DNA from: Yinghuangia aomiensis | Lineage (GTDB): Bacteria; Actinomycetota; Actinomycetes; Streptomycetales; Streptomycetaceae | Assembly (NCBI RefSeq): GCF_039542225.1 | Contig: NZ_BAABHS010000014.1 | Location: 62,001 to 126,000 of the forward strand | Direction of reading: 5' to 3' | Length of the DNA stretch: 64,000 bases | Shown here: in pieces, positions 1 to 8,430 of the stretch | How the letters are laid out: each line of letters opens with the position of its first letter | Position numbering within the stretch: position 1 is the stretch's first letter | Notes under the pieces: model-generated | The model's database searches: none | Told to the model about the DNA's origin: nothing | Seen by the model: the letters and a program-made list of their open reading frames with translations, nothing else | Position numbers and translations under genes: made by a program

Positions 1-1809
1 CCAGCCGTCCGTCACCACGTCGCCCACGAGCATTTCGTGCAGCAGCCGGGCCCGGCCGCGCGTCGAGTCCTTCTCCTCGCCGGTCGCGCGGAACGACGGG
101 CACATGACGCCGCCGGACGCCGTCGACGCCGACTCGCGGCACTTGCCGACACCGACACAGCGGCGAACCGCGGCCGCGAAGTCGCCGCCGTCGTGCGGGT
201 ATCCGAACGCGACCGGGACCGGCGTCCGCGGCATCCCGGCGAAGCGCAGGTCGGCGTCGACCGGGCGGGGGCGCACCAGGACGCCCGGGTTGAGCAGGTC
301 GTCCGGATCCCACACGGACTTGAACCGCCCGAAGAGACCGACCAGTTCGTCGCCGTACATGCGCGGCAGGAACTCGGCGCGGGCCTGCCCGTCTCCGTGC
401 TCTCCGGAGAGCGAACCGCCGTGCGCCACCACGAGGTCGGCGAGTTCGGACGAGAAGCCGCGGAAGCGCGCCACCCCCGGTTCGCTGATCAGGTCGAAGT
501 CGAAGCGGATGTGCACGCAGCCTTCGCCGAAATGCCCGTACGGCAAACCACGCAGGCCGAACCGCCGCATCAGCTTGTGGAGTTCGCGCAGGTAGGCAGC
601 CAGGCGTTCCGGCGGTACGGCGGTGTCCTCCCACCCCGGCCACGCCTCGACGTCGCCCGCGAGCCGGGTCACCGTGCCCGAGGCCTCCTCGCGGATCCGC
701 CACAACGCCCGCTGCCCCGCCGCATCGGCCTCGATCCGGTACGCGGACGCCGGCAGCCCGAGGCCGCGCGCGACGGCTACCGCCCGTGCGTACGCCTCGT
801 CGCGGGTGTCGCCGCCGGTCTCCACGAACAGCCACGCACCGCCGTCCGGCAGCCGCACCGAGCGCGCCGACCAGGCCAGCGCGGCGAGTTCCGCGCTCAG
901 GCTCTCCACGGTCAGCGGCCCGTACGGCAGCACCGCCGGCGCCGCCTCCGCCGCCGCGACGTCGTCCGCGAACCCCAGCACCGCCAGCGCCCGGGCCCGC
1001 GGCGCCTCGACCAGCCGAACACCCGCGCGCAGCACCACCGCACACGTGCCCTCGGTGCCGACCAGCGCGCCCGCCAGGTCGCGGCCGTGCTCGGGCAGCA
1101 GTCGGTCGAGCGCGTACCCGGACACCCGGCGGGCAAGCGGCGGAAAGCCGGTGCGGACGAGAGCGAGGTTGTCGTCGGCGAGCGCGAGCAGCTCGGCACG
1201 GATCCGCTCCGCGCCGATGTCGGAACCGGCCTCCGGCTCGACGGCGGACTCCGGGCCGACGCGCATGCGGACGCCGTCCACGGTGAGCACGTCCAGCCAC
1301 GCCACGTTGGCCGACGTCCGGCCCCACGCGACGGAATGCGCACCGCACGAGTCGTTGCCGATCATGCCGCCGAGCGTGCAGCGGCTGTGCGTGGACGGGT
1401 CGGGGCCGAACGTGAGCCCGTACGGCGCCGCGGCCGCCCGCAGGTCGTCGAGGACCACGCCCGGCTCGACCACCGCAATCCGCGCGTCCGGATCGAGCGA
1501 CTCGATCCGGGTCAGGTGCCGCGCGGTGTCGAGCACGACACCGCGGCCGGTGGCCTGCCCGGCAATGCTGGTGCCGCCGCCGCGCACGGTCATCGGCGCC
1601 CGCTGCTCGTGGCAGACGGCCACCGCCGCGGCCAGATCCTCCACGTCGCGCGGGGTGACGACCCCGGTCGGGACATGCCGGTAGTTCGACGCGTCCATCG
1701 CATGCAGCCCGCGCGCCTGCGCGTCGAAACGGACCCCGCCCCGAACCCGCGCACGCAAAGCACGCGCCAGCACGGACACGGACGACGCGGCAACCTCGGA
1801 ATCACGCAC
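1..1809 (-). CDS. FAD-linked oxidase with C-terminal Fe-S domain (partial, runs off left edge)
   Basis: About 603 codons are visible and the frame is still open at base 1, so the C-terminus is missing. From the N-terminus it shows the FAD-binding PCMH fold of the D-lactate/glycolate oxidase family (MTVRGGGTSIAGQ, then TLGGMIGNDSCGAHS), then the oxidase C-terminal domain (YGHFGEGCVHIRFDFDL, SGEHGDGQARAEF). A Cys cluster follows (RRCVGVGKC, GVMCPSF), typical of the ferredoxin-like domain of FAD/Fe-S fusion dehydrogenases. Family members usually exceed 900 residues. The likely role is flavin-dependent oxidation of a 2-hydroxy acid with electrons passed through Fe-S clusters; the substrate is unknown. 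The GTG at 1809 was chosen because homologous sequence begins just after it; a GTG at 1842 is possible. It is divergent from serC across about 210 bp. Confidence 0.88.
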   Translation of the reverse strand, partial: MRDSEVAASSVSVLARALRARVRGGVRFDAQARGLHAMDASNYRHVPTGVVTPRDVEDLAAAVAVCHEQRAPMTVRGGGTSIAGQATGRGVVLDTARHLTRIESLDPDARIAVVEPGVVLDDLRAAAAPYGLTFGPDPSTHSRCTLGGMIGNDSCGAHSVAWGRTSANVAWLDVLTVDGVRMRVGPESAVEPEAGSDIGAERIRAELLALADDNLALVRTGFPPLARRVSGYALDRLLPEHGRDLAGALVGTEGTCAVVLRAGVRLVEAPRARALAVLGFADDVAAAEAAPAVLPYGPLTVESLSAELAALAWSARSVRLPDGGAWLFVETGGDTRDEAYARAVAVARGLGLPASAYRIEADAAGQRALWRIREEASGTVTRLAGDVEAWPGWEDTAVPPERLAAYLRELHKLMRRFGLRGLPYGHFGEGCVHIRFDFDLISEPGVARFRGFSSELADLVVAHGGSLSGEHGDGQARAEFLPRMYGDELVGLFGRFKSVWDPDDLLNPGVLVRPRPVDADLRFAGMPRTPVPVAFGYPHDGGDFAAAVRRCVGVGKCRESASTASGGVMCPSFRATGEEKDSTRGRARLLHEMLVGDVVTDGW

Positions 1810-2006
1810 GGCCCAAGTCTCGCAACGCAGCGGATCGCCCACCGAGCCAACCCGCCGCGCGTGCGGCCACCACACCTCGGCCGAATCAGTCGAACCCGTC
1901 CGGGTCGCCCGACTCGCCGTCTCACTCCCCGTCGCGATCAATCCCATATTCCGGTCCAGATCGTCTCACTTTGTGGATTTTGACGTTTCCATGACCCGGC
2001 CCCGGT

Positions 2007-2018
2007 TACCCTCACACC
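2007..2018 (+). promoter_or_regulatory. Putative -10 box for leaderless serC
   Basis: TACCCT (2007-2012) is followed by six bases and then the GTG start of serC. No Shine-Dalgarno sequence precedes the GTG. This is the usual spacing between a -10 box and a transcription start that coincides with the start codon. Confidence 0.4.
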
Positions 2019-3140
2019 GTGGCCGAGATCCAGATTCCCGAAGAGCTGAAGCCCGTCGACGGCCGGTTCGGCGCGGGCCCGTCCAAGGTCCGTACGGAAG
2101 CGCTCAACGCGCTCGCCGCGACCGGCACCTCCCTGCTCGGAACCTCGCACCGGCAGGCGCCGGTCAAGAACGTGGTCCGCAAGGTCCGCGACGGGGTCCG
2201 CGAGCTGTTCCGTCTCCCCGAGGGCTACGAGGTGGTGCTCGGCAACGGCGGTTCGACCGCGTTCTGGGACATCGCCGCGTTCGGCCTGGTCGAGCGCAAG
2301 TCGCAGCACCTGTCGTTCGGCGAGTTCTCCTCCAAGTTCGCGTCGTCGGTCAAGGCCGCGCCGTGGCTGGACGAGCCGACCGTCGTCAAGTCCGAGCCCG
2401 GCACGCACCCGCTGCCGGTCGCCGAGGCCGGCGTCGACGTCTACGCGCTGACCCACAACGAGACCTCCACCGGCGTCGCCATGCCGATCAAGCGCGCCGC
2501 GGGCGCCGACGAGGGCTCCCTCGTCCTGGTCGACGCGACGTCCGGCGCGGGCGGCCTGCCGGTCGACCCGAACGAGTTCGACGTCTACTACTTCGCGCCG
2601 CAGAAGTGCTTCGCGGCCGACGGCGGCCTCTGGCTCGCCGCGTTCTCGCCCGCCGCGCTGGAGCGCGCCGCGCGGATCGCCGCGACCGACCGCTACATCC
2701 CGCCGTTCTTCGACCTGCCGACCGCGATCGACAACTCGGCGAAGGACCAGACGTACAACACCCCGGCGCTCGCCACCCTGTTCCTCCTCGCCGACCAGCT
2801 CGAGTGGCTCAACGGCCAGGGCGGCCTGGACTGGGCCGTCGGCCGCACCGGCGACTCGTCGTCCCGCCTCTACACGTGGGCCGAGAAGTCCGCCTACGCG
2901 ACCCCGTTCGTCACCGACCCGGCGCAGCGCTCGCAGGTCATCGGCACGATCGACTTCGCGGAGAGCGTCGACGCCGCGGCGGTCGCCAAGGTGCTGCGCG
3001 CCAACGGCATCGTCGACACCGAGCCGTACCGCAAGCTCGGCCGCAACCAGCTCCGCGTCGCGATGTTCCCGGCCGTCGAGCCGTCGGACGTCGAGGCGCT
3101 GACCGCCTGCATCGACCACGTGGTCGAGCGCCTGGGCTGA
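2019..3140 (+). CDS. serC: Phosphoserine aminotransferase
   Basis: The 373-residue PLP enzyme converts 3-phosphohydroxypyruvate and glutamate to O-phosphoserine in serine biosynthesis and acts in the cytosol. It begins with the class-V aminotransferase signature of actinobacterial SerC (VDGRFGAGPSKVR, LLGTSHRQAPVKNVV). It has the FLPEGYEVVLGNGGSTAFWD-type cofactor pocket and the Schiff-base lysine in YYFAPQKCFAADGG, near residue 196. The length is typical. The GTG start has no ribosome site but lies six bases after a TACCCT box, so the mRNA is probably leaderless. A strong intrinsic terminator follows the stop codon. Confidence 0.95.
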   Translation: MAEIQIPEELKPVDGRFGAGPSKVRTEALNALAATGTSLLGTSHRQAPVKNVVRKVRDGVRELFRLPEGYEVVLGNGGSTAFWDIAAFGLVERKSQHLSFGEFSSKFASSVKAAPWLDEPTVVKSEPGTHPLPVAEAGVDVYALTHNETSTGVAMPIKRAAGADEGSLVLVDATSGAGGLPVDPNEFDVYYFAPQKCFAADGGLWLAAFSPAALERAARIAATDRYIPPFFDLPTAIDNSAKDQTYNTPALATLFLLADQLEWLNGQGGLDWAVGRTGDSSSRLYTWAEKSAYATPFVTDPAQRSQVIGTIDFAESVDAAAVAKVLRANGIVDTEPYRKLGRNQLRVAMFPAVEPSDVEALTACIDHVVERLG

Positions 3141-3170
3141 GCCCGGCGCGGACACCCGCGGCATCGGAGA

Positions 3171-3208
3171 ACCCTCCCCCCGGCCCCAAGCCGACGGGGA
3201 GGGTTTTT
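3171..3208 (+). terminator. Intrinsic terminator after serC
   Basis: ACCCTCCCC (3171-3179) pairs perfectly with GGGGAGGGT (3196-3204) and runs into TTTTT. The 9-bp stem and U-tract are a classical Rho-independent terminator 30 bp after the serC stop. Confidence 0.9.
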
Positions 3209-3224
3209 CCTTTGCCTCACCAAG

Positions 3225-3236
3225 TACCCTCTTCGC
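3225..3236 (+). promoter_or_regulatory. Putative -10 box for leaderless MFS gene
   Basis: TACCCT (3225-3230), six bases, then the GTG start at 3237. This is the same box and spacing as upstream of serC, and it sits directly downstream of the serC terminator. No Shine-Dalgarno sequence is visible. Confidence 0.4.
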
Positions 3237-4466
3237 GTGAATCGCGCCGAAACCGCCGCACCCGGCATATCCGCCGGCGACCCCACGGCGGCACCTGCCG
3301 GCCGGGACCGGGCGACGTGGTTGCTGTACCTGCAGTTGGCCGTGTTCGCGTACTTCCTGTACTGCTTCGGCCCGTCCGTCCCGCTGCTCGGCGACGACCA
3401 GCACGTGAGCAAGGCCGTCGCGGGCCTGCACAGCACCGGCTACGCCGTCGGCGGCTTGGTCGTCGGGCTGCTCGGCAGCCGCCCGGTGCTGTGGTGGGGC
3501 CGCGGCCCCGCTCTGTGGGGGTCGTTCGCCACGCTCGCGGCGGGTGTCCTGGTGTACGGGCTCGGCCCCTGGCCCGCGGTGACCATCACCGGCGCGATGC
3601 TGTGCGGACTCGGCGGCTTCGCCGTCGTCAACCTGGTCGCCGCCGCGGTCGTCGACCACCACGGGCCGGACGCCGGGCCCGGCCGGCTCAGCGAAGCGCA
3701 CGGCATCGGCGCCGCGGTCGGCATGGTCGCGCCGCTCGTCATCGGCGGCACCCAGGCTTCCGGCCTCGGCTGGCGCTACGGCATGCTCGCCACCCCGCTG
3801 CTGATCGCCACCCTGTACGCGCTGTTCCGCACCACCCGAATACCCGGGCACGACCGGGTCGCGGCCACCGTGCCCACGGAGCACCGCACCGTCCCCGACC
3901 ACCCCCTTCCCCGCCGCTACTGGTGGGCCTGGACCGTCGTCGTCACCGCCGTCGCCGTCGAGTTCTCCCTCTCCCTGTGGGCCTCCGACCTGCTCCGCGA
4001 CCGCGCGGGACTTTCCGAAGGCGCCGCCGCGACCGCGATGACCGCGGTCGTCGCCGGCCTGTGCGCCGGCCGTCTCGCAGGCGGGACGCTGGCGCTGCGG
4101 TTCCCGCTCACCGGCCTCTACCTCACCGCGCTCGCGGTGAACTTCGCCGGGTTCGCCGTGCTGTGGCTGAGCACCGTGCCGTGGCTGTCGTTCGCGGGCC
4201 TGTTCGTCGCGGGCTGCGGCATGTCCGTGCAGTTCCCGCTCGCCGTCGCGCGGTCGATCGAATGCGCGGACGGCCGCAGCGACTTGGCCACCTCGCGCTC
4301 GGCGCTGGCGACCGCGCTGGCCGCGGGCGGCGCCCCGTTCCTGCTCGGGCTGCTCGCCGACATGCTCGACACCCACACGGCGTTCCTCATCGTGCCGGTC
4401 TTCCTGGCCGCCGCCGTGCCCGCGCTCCTGCTCAGCGGGCGTACCCCGGCCGAGCCTGCCGGGTGA
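3237..4466 (+). CDS. MFS transporter
   Basis: The 409-residue integral membrane protein has about twelve hydrophobic segments in two bundles separated by a polar loop near residues 200-225 (IPGHDRVAATVPTEHRT). It begins with a polar N-tail followed by WLLYLQLAVFAYFLYCFGPS. The organisation and length fit the major facilitator superfamily, probably an exporter; the substrate cannot be deduced. It stands between the serC terminator and a convergent membrane-protein gene whose stop is 14 bp away, so it is probably monocistronic. Confidence 0.85.
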   Translation: MNRAETAAPGISAGDPTAAPAGRDRATWLLYLQLAVFAYFLYCFGPSVPLLGDDQHVSKAVAGLHSTGYAVGGLVVGLLGSRPVLWWGRGPALWGSFATLAAGVLVYGLGPWPAVTITGAMLCGLGGFAVVNLVAAAVVDHHGPDAGPGRLSEAHGIGAAVGMVAPLVIGGTQASGLGWRYGMLATPLLIATLYALFRTTRIPGHDRVAATVPTEHRTVPDHPLPRRYWWAWTVVVTAVAVEFSLSLWASDLLRDRAGLSEGAAATAMTAVVAGLCAGRLAGGTLALRFPLTGLYLTALAVNFAGFAVLWLSTVPWLSFAGLFVAGCGMSVQFPLAVARSIECADGRSDLATSRSALATALAAGGAPFLLGLLADMLDTHTAFLIVPVFLAAAVPALLLSGRTPAEPAG

Positions 4467-4479
4467 GCGCCGACGGGCG

Positions 4480-5541
4480 TCAGCCCTTCTTCCGGCCCCG
4501 GATCTTCATGACCACGTAGACGGTCAGCACGATCCCGAACACCGCCAGGAATCCGGGCCCGTACGCCTTCTCCTTCGGCCGCCCGGCGTCCCCGTCCTGG
4601 TCCCCGCCGCCCGGCGCCGGAAGCGCCGGCACGGCACTCGGTGCGGAACCGGGCCCCGGGGGCACGGCCTGCGGTACCGCGGTCCCGCGGCCCGCCGCCA
4701 TGTCCGGCACCGCCTCGCCCTCCAACGCGACCCGGTAGACCGTGCTGTTCGCGCCTTCGCTGCCGAAGAGCACCGCCCGCCCGTCGCGGGTGAACGTCAC
4801 CGACTCGCCCTGCTTCTGGAACGGCACGCTGACCGTGCCGATCTCCCGGCCCGGCGCGGCGTACATGGTGGCGCCGAAGTAGCCCCGCAGGATCAGCCGC
4901 GTGCCGTCCGGCGAGAACGCGCCGTCGGTCACCACCGGGGGTGCCGCGGCGACCCGGGTGAACGTGTTGACGGCGGAGTCGGACAACGCGGCGGGCTGCT
5001 CGTACACGGCGCCCTGATTGGCCTTGCTCGCGATGTACAGCTTCCCGCTGCGCGGATCGGCCATCAGCGCTTCCGCATCCCGCGGCCCGTCCGCGTAGCG
5101 CACCCGGTACTTCACCGGGGTGACCGTGGCGTCCTTCAGCTCGGCCGGTTCGGCGACGCGGTAGACCACGACCTCGGAGCGCTCGGCCTTGTTGTCGCCG
5201 ATGTCGCCGACGAACAGCACCGGCCGCCCCGCGTCGTCCTTGCCGGCGGATATCGCCTCCCAGTCGCGGGCCTGCACCCCGGCGAGCGTCACCGTCGCTT
5301 TGGTACGGCCGTCCGCACCGATCGCATAGATCCGCGGCTGGTCGCCGCTGTCGTTGTGGGTCCAGTAGACGTCGGCATGCAGCGCGCTGGCGGCCAGGCC
5401 GCTGGACTCGGTGATCCGCGGATCCTGGACCGCGAACAGCTCGCTCTGCGCGGTCTCCGCCCGCGCGGCGGCAACGGGCAGCAGCAGAACGGCGATTACC
5501 GGCACGGCGGCCGCGGGCAGGCGCGGGCGGGACAACCTCAT
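4480..5541 (-). CDS. Secreted beta-propeller-like membrane-anchored protein
   Basis: The 353-residue protein has an N-terminal signal peptide (AAAVPVIAVLLLPVAAARAETA). A long extracytoplasmic region reads like a WD40/TolB-type propeller (ESSGLAASALHADVYWTHND, DWEAISAGKDDAGRPVLFVG). A Pro/Ala/Gly-rich linker is followed by a C-terminal membrane anchor (FLAVFGIVLTVYVVMKIRG) and basic tail. No LPXTG motif is seen. The ATG at 5541 places the signal peptide correctly; an in-frame extension to 5943 encodes low-complexity Arg-rich sequence and is not used. The function is not known. It lies downstream of the sigma-factor pair on the same strand. Confidence 0.75.
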   Translation of the reverse strand: MRLSRPRLPAAAVPVIAVLLLPVAAARAETAQSELFAVQDPRITESSGLAASALHADVYWTHNDSGDQPRIYAIGADGRTKATVTLAGVQARDWEAISAGKDDAGRPVLFVGDIGDNKAERSEVVVYRVAEPAELKDATVTPVKYRVRYADGPRDAEALMADPRSGKLYIASKANQGAVYEQPAALSDSAVNTFTRVAAAPPVVTDGAFSPDGTRLILRGYFGATMYAAPGREIGTVSVPFQKQGESVTFTRDGRAVLFGSEGANSTVYRVALEGEAVPDMAAGRGTAVPQAVPPGPGSAPSAVPALPAPGGGDQDGDAGRPKEKAYGPGFLAVFGIVLTVYVVMKIRGRKKG

Positions 5542-5633
5542 GCCGCACAACAGTGCCAGTCCGCGCGTGCTGCGGCGGCGGAGGGTCGCCGCCGTCCCGT
5601 GGTCCGCCGCCCCCGCCGGTCGGCCGCGCCGGG

Positions 5634-6500
5634 TCAGCCCGCGACCGTGTCCGGGGGTGCCGACGTCCGCGCTTCCGGCTGCCCTGCTCGGGACTTCGCC
5701 GCCGACGACGCGTCCGCGGGCGTCGACGGCGGCACCGTCGAGTTGCCGCCGCCCCAGTAGCCCACCACGTCGACGGCGTCGCCCTGTTCGACCGAGTCGT
5801 AGAACTTGCGGGCGCCGGCCTGGGTGAACACGCCGATGACCGCCTGGTTCGCCAGATGGTCTTCGCAACCCTGGTCGGGGCACGCCGCGGGAGAGGTGAC
5901 GTAGAGCAACTGGCCGTTGCCGGTGGCGAGTTCCACGACCCACGGCAGGCTGAGGTCGGATCCGCCCGCGGTCGCCGCGACTTCGAAGGCCTTGCTCTCG
6001 TACCGGCCGACGACTTCGAGGTGGGTCGGCCCGGTCAGGGTGTCCACCGCGGCGTCGTTCGCCACCGCGTCCATCATGTCGCCGCTCGGGCGGCCGGAGT
6101 CGTCGTAGATGGTGAGTTCGAGGTTGCCGATGTCGATGCGCGCGGCGGACGGCGACGCCGACGGCGTCGCGCCGTCAGACCCCGGTCCCGGCGTTCTGTT
6201 CGACGCTCCCGGGTCGGCGGCCTGGACCTGCTGCGGCCCGGCCGCCCCGGTAGGGCCCCGCTCGGGCGTGAGTGGCCCGGCGACGAGGACCCCGACGAGT
6301 GCGGCGGCGATCACCCCCGCGCCGCCCCAGGCGGCATGCCGCCGGTTGCGCCGCCGGACGCCCCGCTGCCGCACCTCGGCGGGCGACCACCGCGGCACCG
6401 CGGGCGAGGGCATCGGCAGGTCGCGCAGCGCGCGCGCCAGCGCGGGGTCTTGGTGCTGGTCGGGGTACACGTCGGCGAGGCCGTCGTCAGGAACGGGCAC
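5634..6500 (-). CDS. Membrane-anchored protein coupled to the sigma factor (candidate anti-sigma)
   Basis: The 288-residue protein has a cytoplasmic N-terminal segment of about 55 residues, one membrane helix (WGGAGVIAAALVGVLVAGPL), and an extracytoplasmic domain with a possible disulfide pair (SPAACPDQGCEDH). Its GTG start at 6500 overlaps the end of the sigma-factor gene by 14 bp, so the two are translationally coupled. The topology and position match those of anti-sigma factors or their sensor partners. No ZAS zinc motif (HxxxCxxC) is seen, so the anti-sigma role is an inference from context. Confidence 0.7.
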   Translation of the reverse strand: MPVPDDGLADVYPDQHQDPALARALRDLPMPSPAVPRWSPAEVRQRGVRRRNRRHAAWGGAGVIAAALVGVLVAGPLTPERGPTGAAGPQQVQAADPGASNRTPGPGSDGATPSASPSAARIDIGNLELTIYDDSGRPSGDMMDAVANDAAVDTLTGPTHLEVVGRYESKAFEVAATAGGSDLSLPWVVELATGNGQLLYVTSPAACPDQGCEDHLANQAVIGVFTQAGARKFYDSVEQGDAVDVVGYWGGGNSTVPPSTPADASSAAKSRAGQPEARTSAPPDTVAG

Positions 6501-6993
6501 GGTAGTCCTCCGCCTCCCCTTCCCGGTCCCCGATGATCTTCGCGAGCGCCGCCCGGCCGCGCGACAGGCGGGCCTTGACGGTGCCGGTGGGGATGTCCGC
6601 CTCCGCGGCGATCTGGTCGACCGTCATGTCGCACAGGTGGTGCAGCACGATGGCCTGGCGCTGGGCTTCGGGCAGCTGCTTCAGCGCGGCGACCAGGGTC
6701 GCGTGGTTGGGGTCCGGACCTTCGACGGGCTGGTCGACGTGGTTGCGGCGGAGGAGTTCCCACCCGCGCTTGGCGCGCCGCCAGCGGCTCACCGCGAGCC
6801 GCCACGCGACGGTGCGGATCCACGCTTCGGGGGCGTCCGCGGCGAAGAACTGCGAGCGGCGGTCCCAGGCCCGGACGAACGCTTCCTGCACCACGTCCTG
6901 CGCCTCGGAGAAGTCCCCGGTCAGCGCGTAGAGCTGGTGGACGAGGCGGGAGAACGACGCATGGTAGAACGCGTCGAACTCCTCCTCGGTCAT
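6487..6993 (-). CDS. SigE-family ECF RNA polymerase sigma factor
   Basis: The 168-residue protein has sigma region 2 (FDAFYHASFSRLVHQLYALT, DVVQEAFVRAWDRR) and region 4 with a helix-turn-helix (LPEAQRQAIVLHHLCDMTVD, IPTGTVKARLSRGRAAL). This two-domain layout is that of extracytoplasmic-function sigma factors of the actinobacterial SigE family. It would direct RNA polymerase to stress-type promoters. The ATG at 6993 (MTEEEFDAFY) was chosen over a longer Arg/Pro-rich extension because family proteins start here. It is co-transcribed with the overlapping membrane protein downstream. Confidence 0.9.
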   Translation of the reverse strand: MTEEEFDAFYHASFSRLVHQLYALTGDFSEAQDVVQEAFVRAWDRRSQFFAADAPEAWIRTVAWRLAVSRWRRAKRGWELLRRNHVDQPVEGPDPNHATLVAALKQLPEAQRQAIVLHHLCDMTVDQIAAEADIPTGTVKARLSRGRAALAKIIGDREGEAEDYRARS

Positions 6994-7365
6994 GTGTCGT
7001 CGTCCCTCGGGGTCGGGTGCCCGGCCCGCGGCCGGCGGCCCCCCGCGGGGGCGCGGCACCGCGCGGGCCGGCTGCGTGGTCGGCCAAAGGACCGATGATC
7101 CCACAGGCCTTCCCGCCGCCGTTTCGGCCGTCCGCACCAGCACGCTCCGCGCCACCTCCGCCCATCCCGGGAATTACCGGTTCACCCGGGGGGATTACAC
7201 ACCGGCGAAGGCAGACGGTTGCACGGAAACTGTTACGAACCAGTGAAGGAAACCTGTGAGTTTCCTGGGAGCGCCCCGGCCCGGCGCGGTATGGCGGGGG
7301 TGGGCGAGGGGTCGGCGGACCGCCCGGAGGCTGGTGCCGCGGGTCGACGCGGGGTCATCGCGGGG
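6994..7365. other. Upstream region of the sigma-factor operon; no gene seen
   Basis: The 372 bp have no convincing coding frame. They include an imperfect dyad (CCCGGG flanking TGAACCGGTAATT near 7170-7190) and a stretch with repeated GGAAAC/GTTTCC words near 7228-7265. These may belong to the sigma-factor promoter, but no confident -35/-10 pair can be assigned. Confidence 0.4.
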
Positions 7366-7452
7366 TCACTGGAGTGCGGCACCGATCGCGACGGCGATGA
7401 GCAGGAGGATGAGGGTGGCGGACACGATCCGCGTACGCGTGCGTGGGTTCAC
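7366..7452 (-). CDS. Candidate 28-residue single-pass membrane peptide
   Basis: A GTG-started frame encodes VNPRTRTRIVSATLILLLIA followed by VAIGAALQ: a short basic N-terminus followed by one hydrophobic helix that ends at the stop. This is the architecture of small actinobacterial membrane peptides. The upstream Shine-Dalgarno (GGACGG) lies very close to the GTG, which weakens the case. It sits alone between the isomerase-fold gene and the sigma operon. The function is unknown. Confidence 0.35.
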   Translation of the reverse strand: MNPRTRTRIVSATLILLLIAVAIGAALQ

Positions 7453-7570
7453 CCGTCCAAACTAACCCCCGCGCGGCCCCACCCGGCTCCGGGCACGGGT
7501 CGAGGACGGCGGTCGGGTCGAAACCGCCGGGGTCGGCGGGCGGTGCGGGCCTATGCCATCGGCGGCGGGC

Positions 7571-8296
7571 CTACACCATCGAGAGCGCGAGCCGCCGCCG
7601 GAACGCGCCGAGGACGGTCAGGTCGCCGGTGCGCGACACCACCGTGCCGGGGCGGCGGCCCCACAGGTAGAGCAGCAGGTCCCCGGGCTCGCCCGCGACG
7701 GCCGCGTCGGTGAAGCCCGGCGAGCGGGACACCTCGACGTTGTCGCGGCGCAGCGTCAGGCGCCAGTGCTGCTGATGGGTGTGGACGCCGATGGTGCGGC
7801 CGACCGCCGCGTCGGGTCCGGCCGCGTCGTACCGGATGGGCAGCAGTACCCGCAGGGCCTCGTCGATGCCGTCGACGGCGAGGTCGACGTCGATGGGCCT
7901 CGGGACGCCCACCGCCATCTCCACGTCCGTGCGGTGCATCGCCGCCTCGTGGGCCAGCCGCCGGTACCAGAACCCGACGTCGTCGACGGAGCCGTCCCCG
8001 CCGTCCGCCGGGTCACCGGGGTCGCGGCGGGCCAGTTCCGCACGGAGTTCGGCCAAGGCCTCGCTGTACCAGGCGAGCAGATCTGCTCGGGGAGCCGTCG
8101 CCGCGGCTGGATCGCCGCGGTTTCCGGTGCGTAGTTGCTCGGTTGCCGTCCGGTAGACCGATCCGGTGTGTCCGACCAGATCGGCGACCGTCCATCCGGG
8201 GCAGGACGGGACCGGGGTGTCCAGTCCCGTCGCCGCGGATTCGGCCAGGCGTACGCCTTCCGCCTGGAGCGAGTGCTGGAATCGCACATAGTCCAT
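7571..8296 (-). CDS. Mycothiol-dependent maleylpyruvate isomerase-family protein
   Basis: The 241-residue protein has the DinB/MDMPI N-terminal helical bundle. The metal-ligand histidines are in VADLVGHTGSVYR near residue 40 and LAHEAAMHRTDVEMA near residue 130, with CPGWTVADLVGH being characteristic. A C-terminal SCP2-like domain follows (GDLLLYLWGRRPG). Family members use mycothiol as thiol cofactor or are DinB-like thiol enzymes; the substrate is not predictable. The ATG at 8296 (MDYVRFQHSL) is preferred over 8344 because a perfect 24-bp palindrome lies just upstream of it and would otherwise be coding. Confidence 0.8.
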   Translation of the reverse strand: MDYVRFQHSLQAEGVRLAESAATGLDTPVPSCPGWTVADLVGHTGSVYRTATEQLRTGNRGDPAAATAPRADLLAWYSEALAELRAELARRDPGDPADGGDGSVDDVGFWYRRLAHEAAMHRTDVEMAVGVPRPIDVDLAVDGIDEALRVLLPIRYDAAGPDAAVGRTIGVHTHQQHWRLTLRRDNVEVSRSPGFTDAAVAGEPGDLLLYLWGRRPGTVVSRTGDLTVLGAFRRRLALSMV

Positions 8297-8300
8297 ACGC

Positions 8301-8324
8301 CAATCGTTCCGCGCGGAACGATTG
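8301..8324. promoter_or_regulatory. Perfect 24-bp palindrome, candidate operator
   Basis: Arms CAATCGTTCCGC and its exact complement meet without a spacer, five bases before the start of the isomerase-family gene. A perfect dyad of this size next to a start codon suggests a repressor operator of TetR or similar type, or a hairpin over the translation start. No regulator gene for it is adjacent. Confidence 0.5.
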
Positions 8325-8430
8325 ATGTCGATGACTTCCGTCACCCATGCGGGCTAGCAACCCATAAAGATTTGCCTTACACCGCAAGGATTTTGACTAT
8401 GTGTTAGATCTTGACCACAGGGGTAAGGAA

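Noticed and set aside
37..1983. Long plus-strand frame of 648 codons opposite the FAD oxidase
   Set aside because: Arg/Gly-rich shadow of the minus-strand oxidase; no domain, and the antisense frame has clear family motifs.
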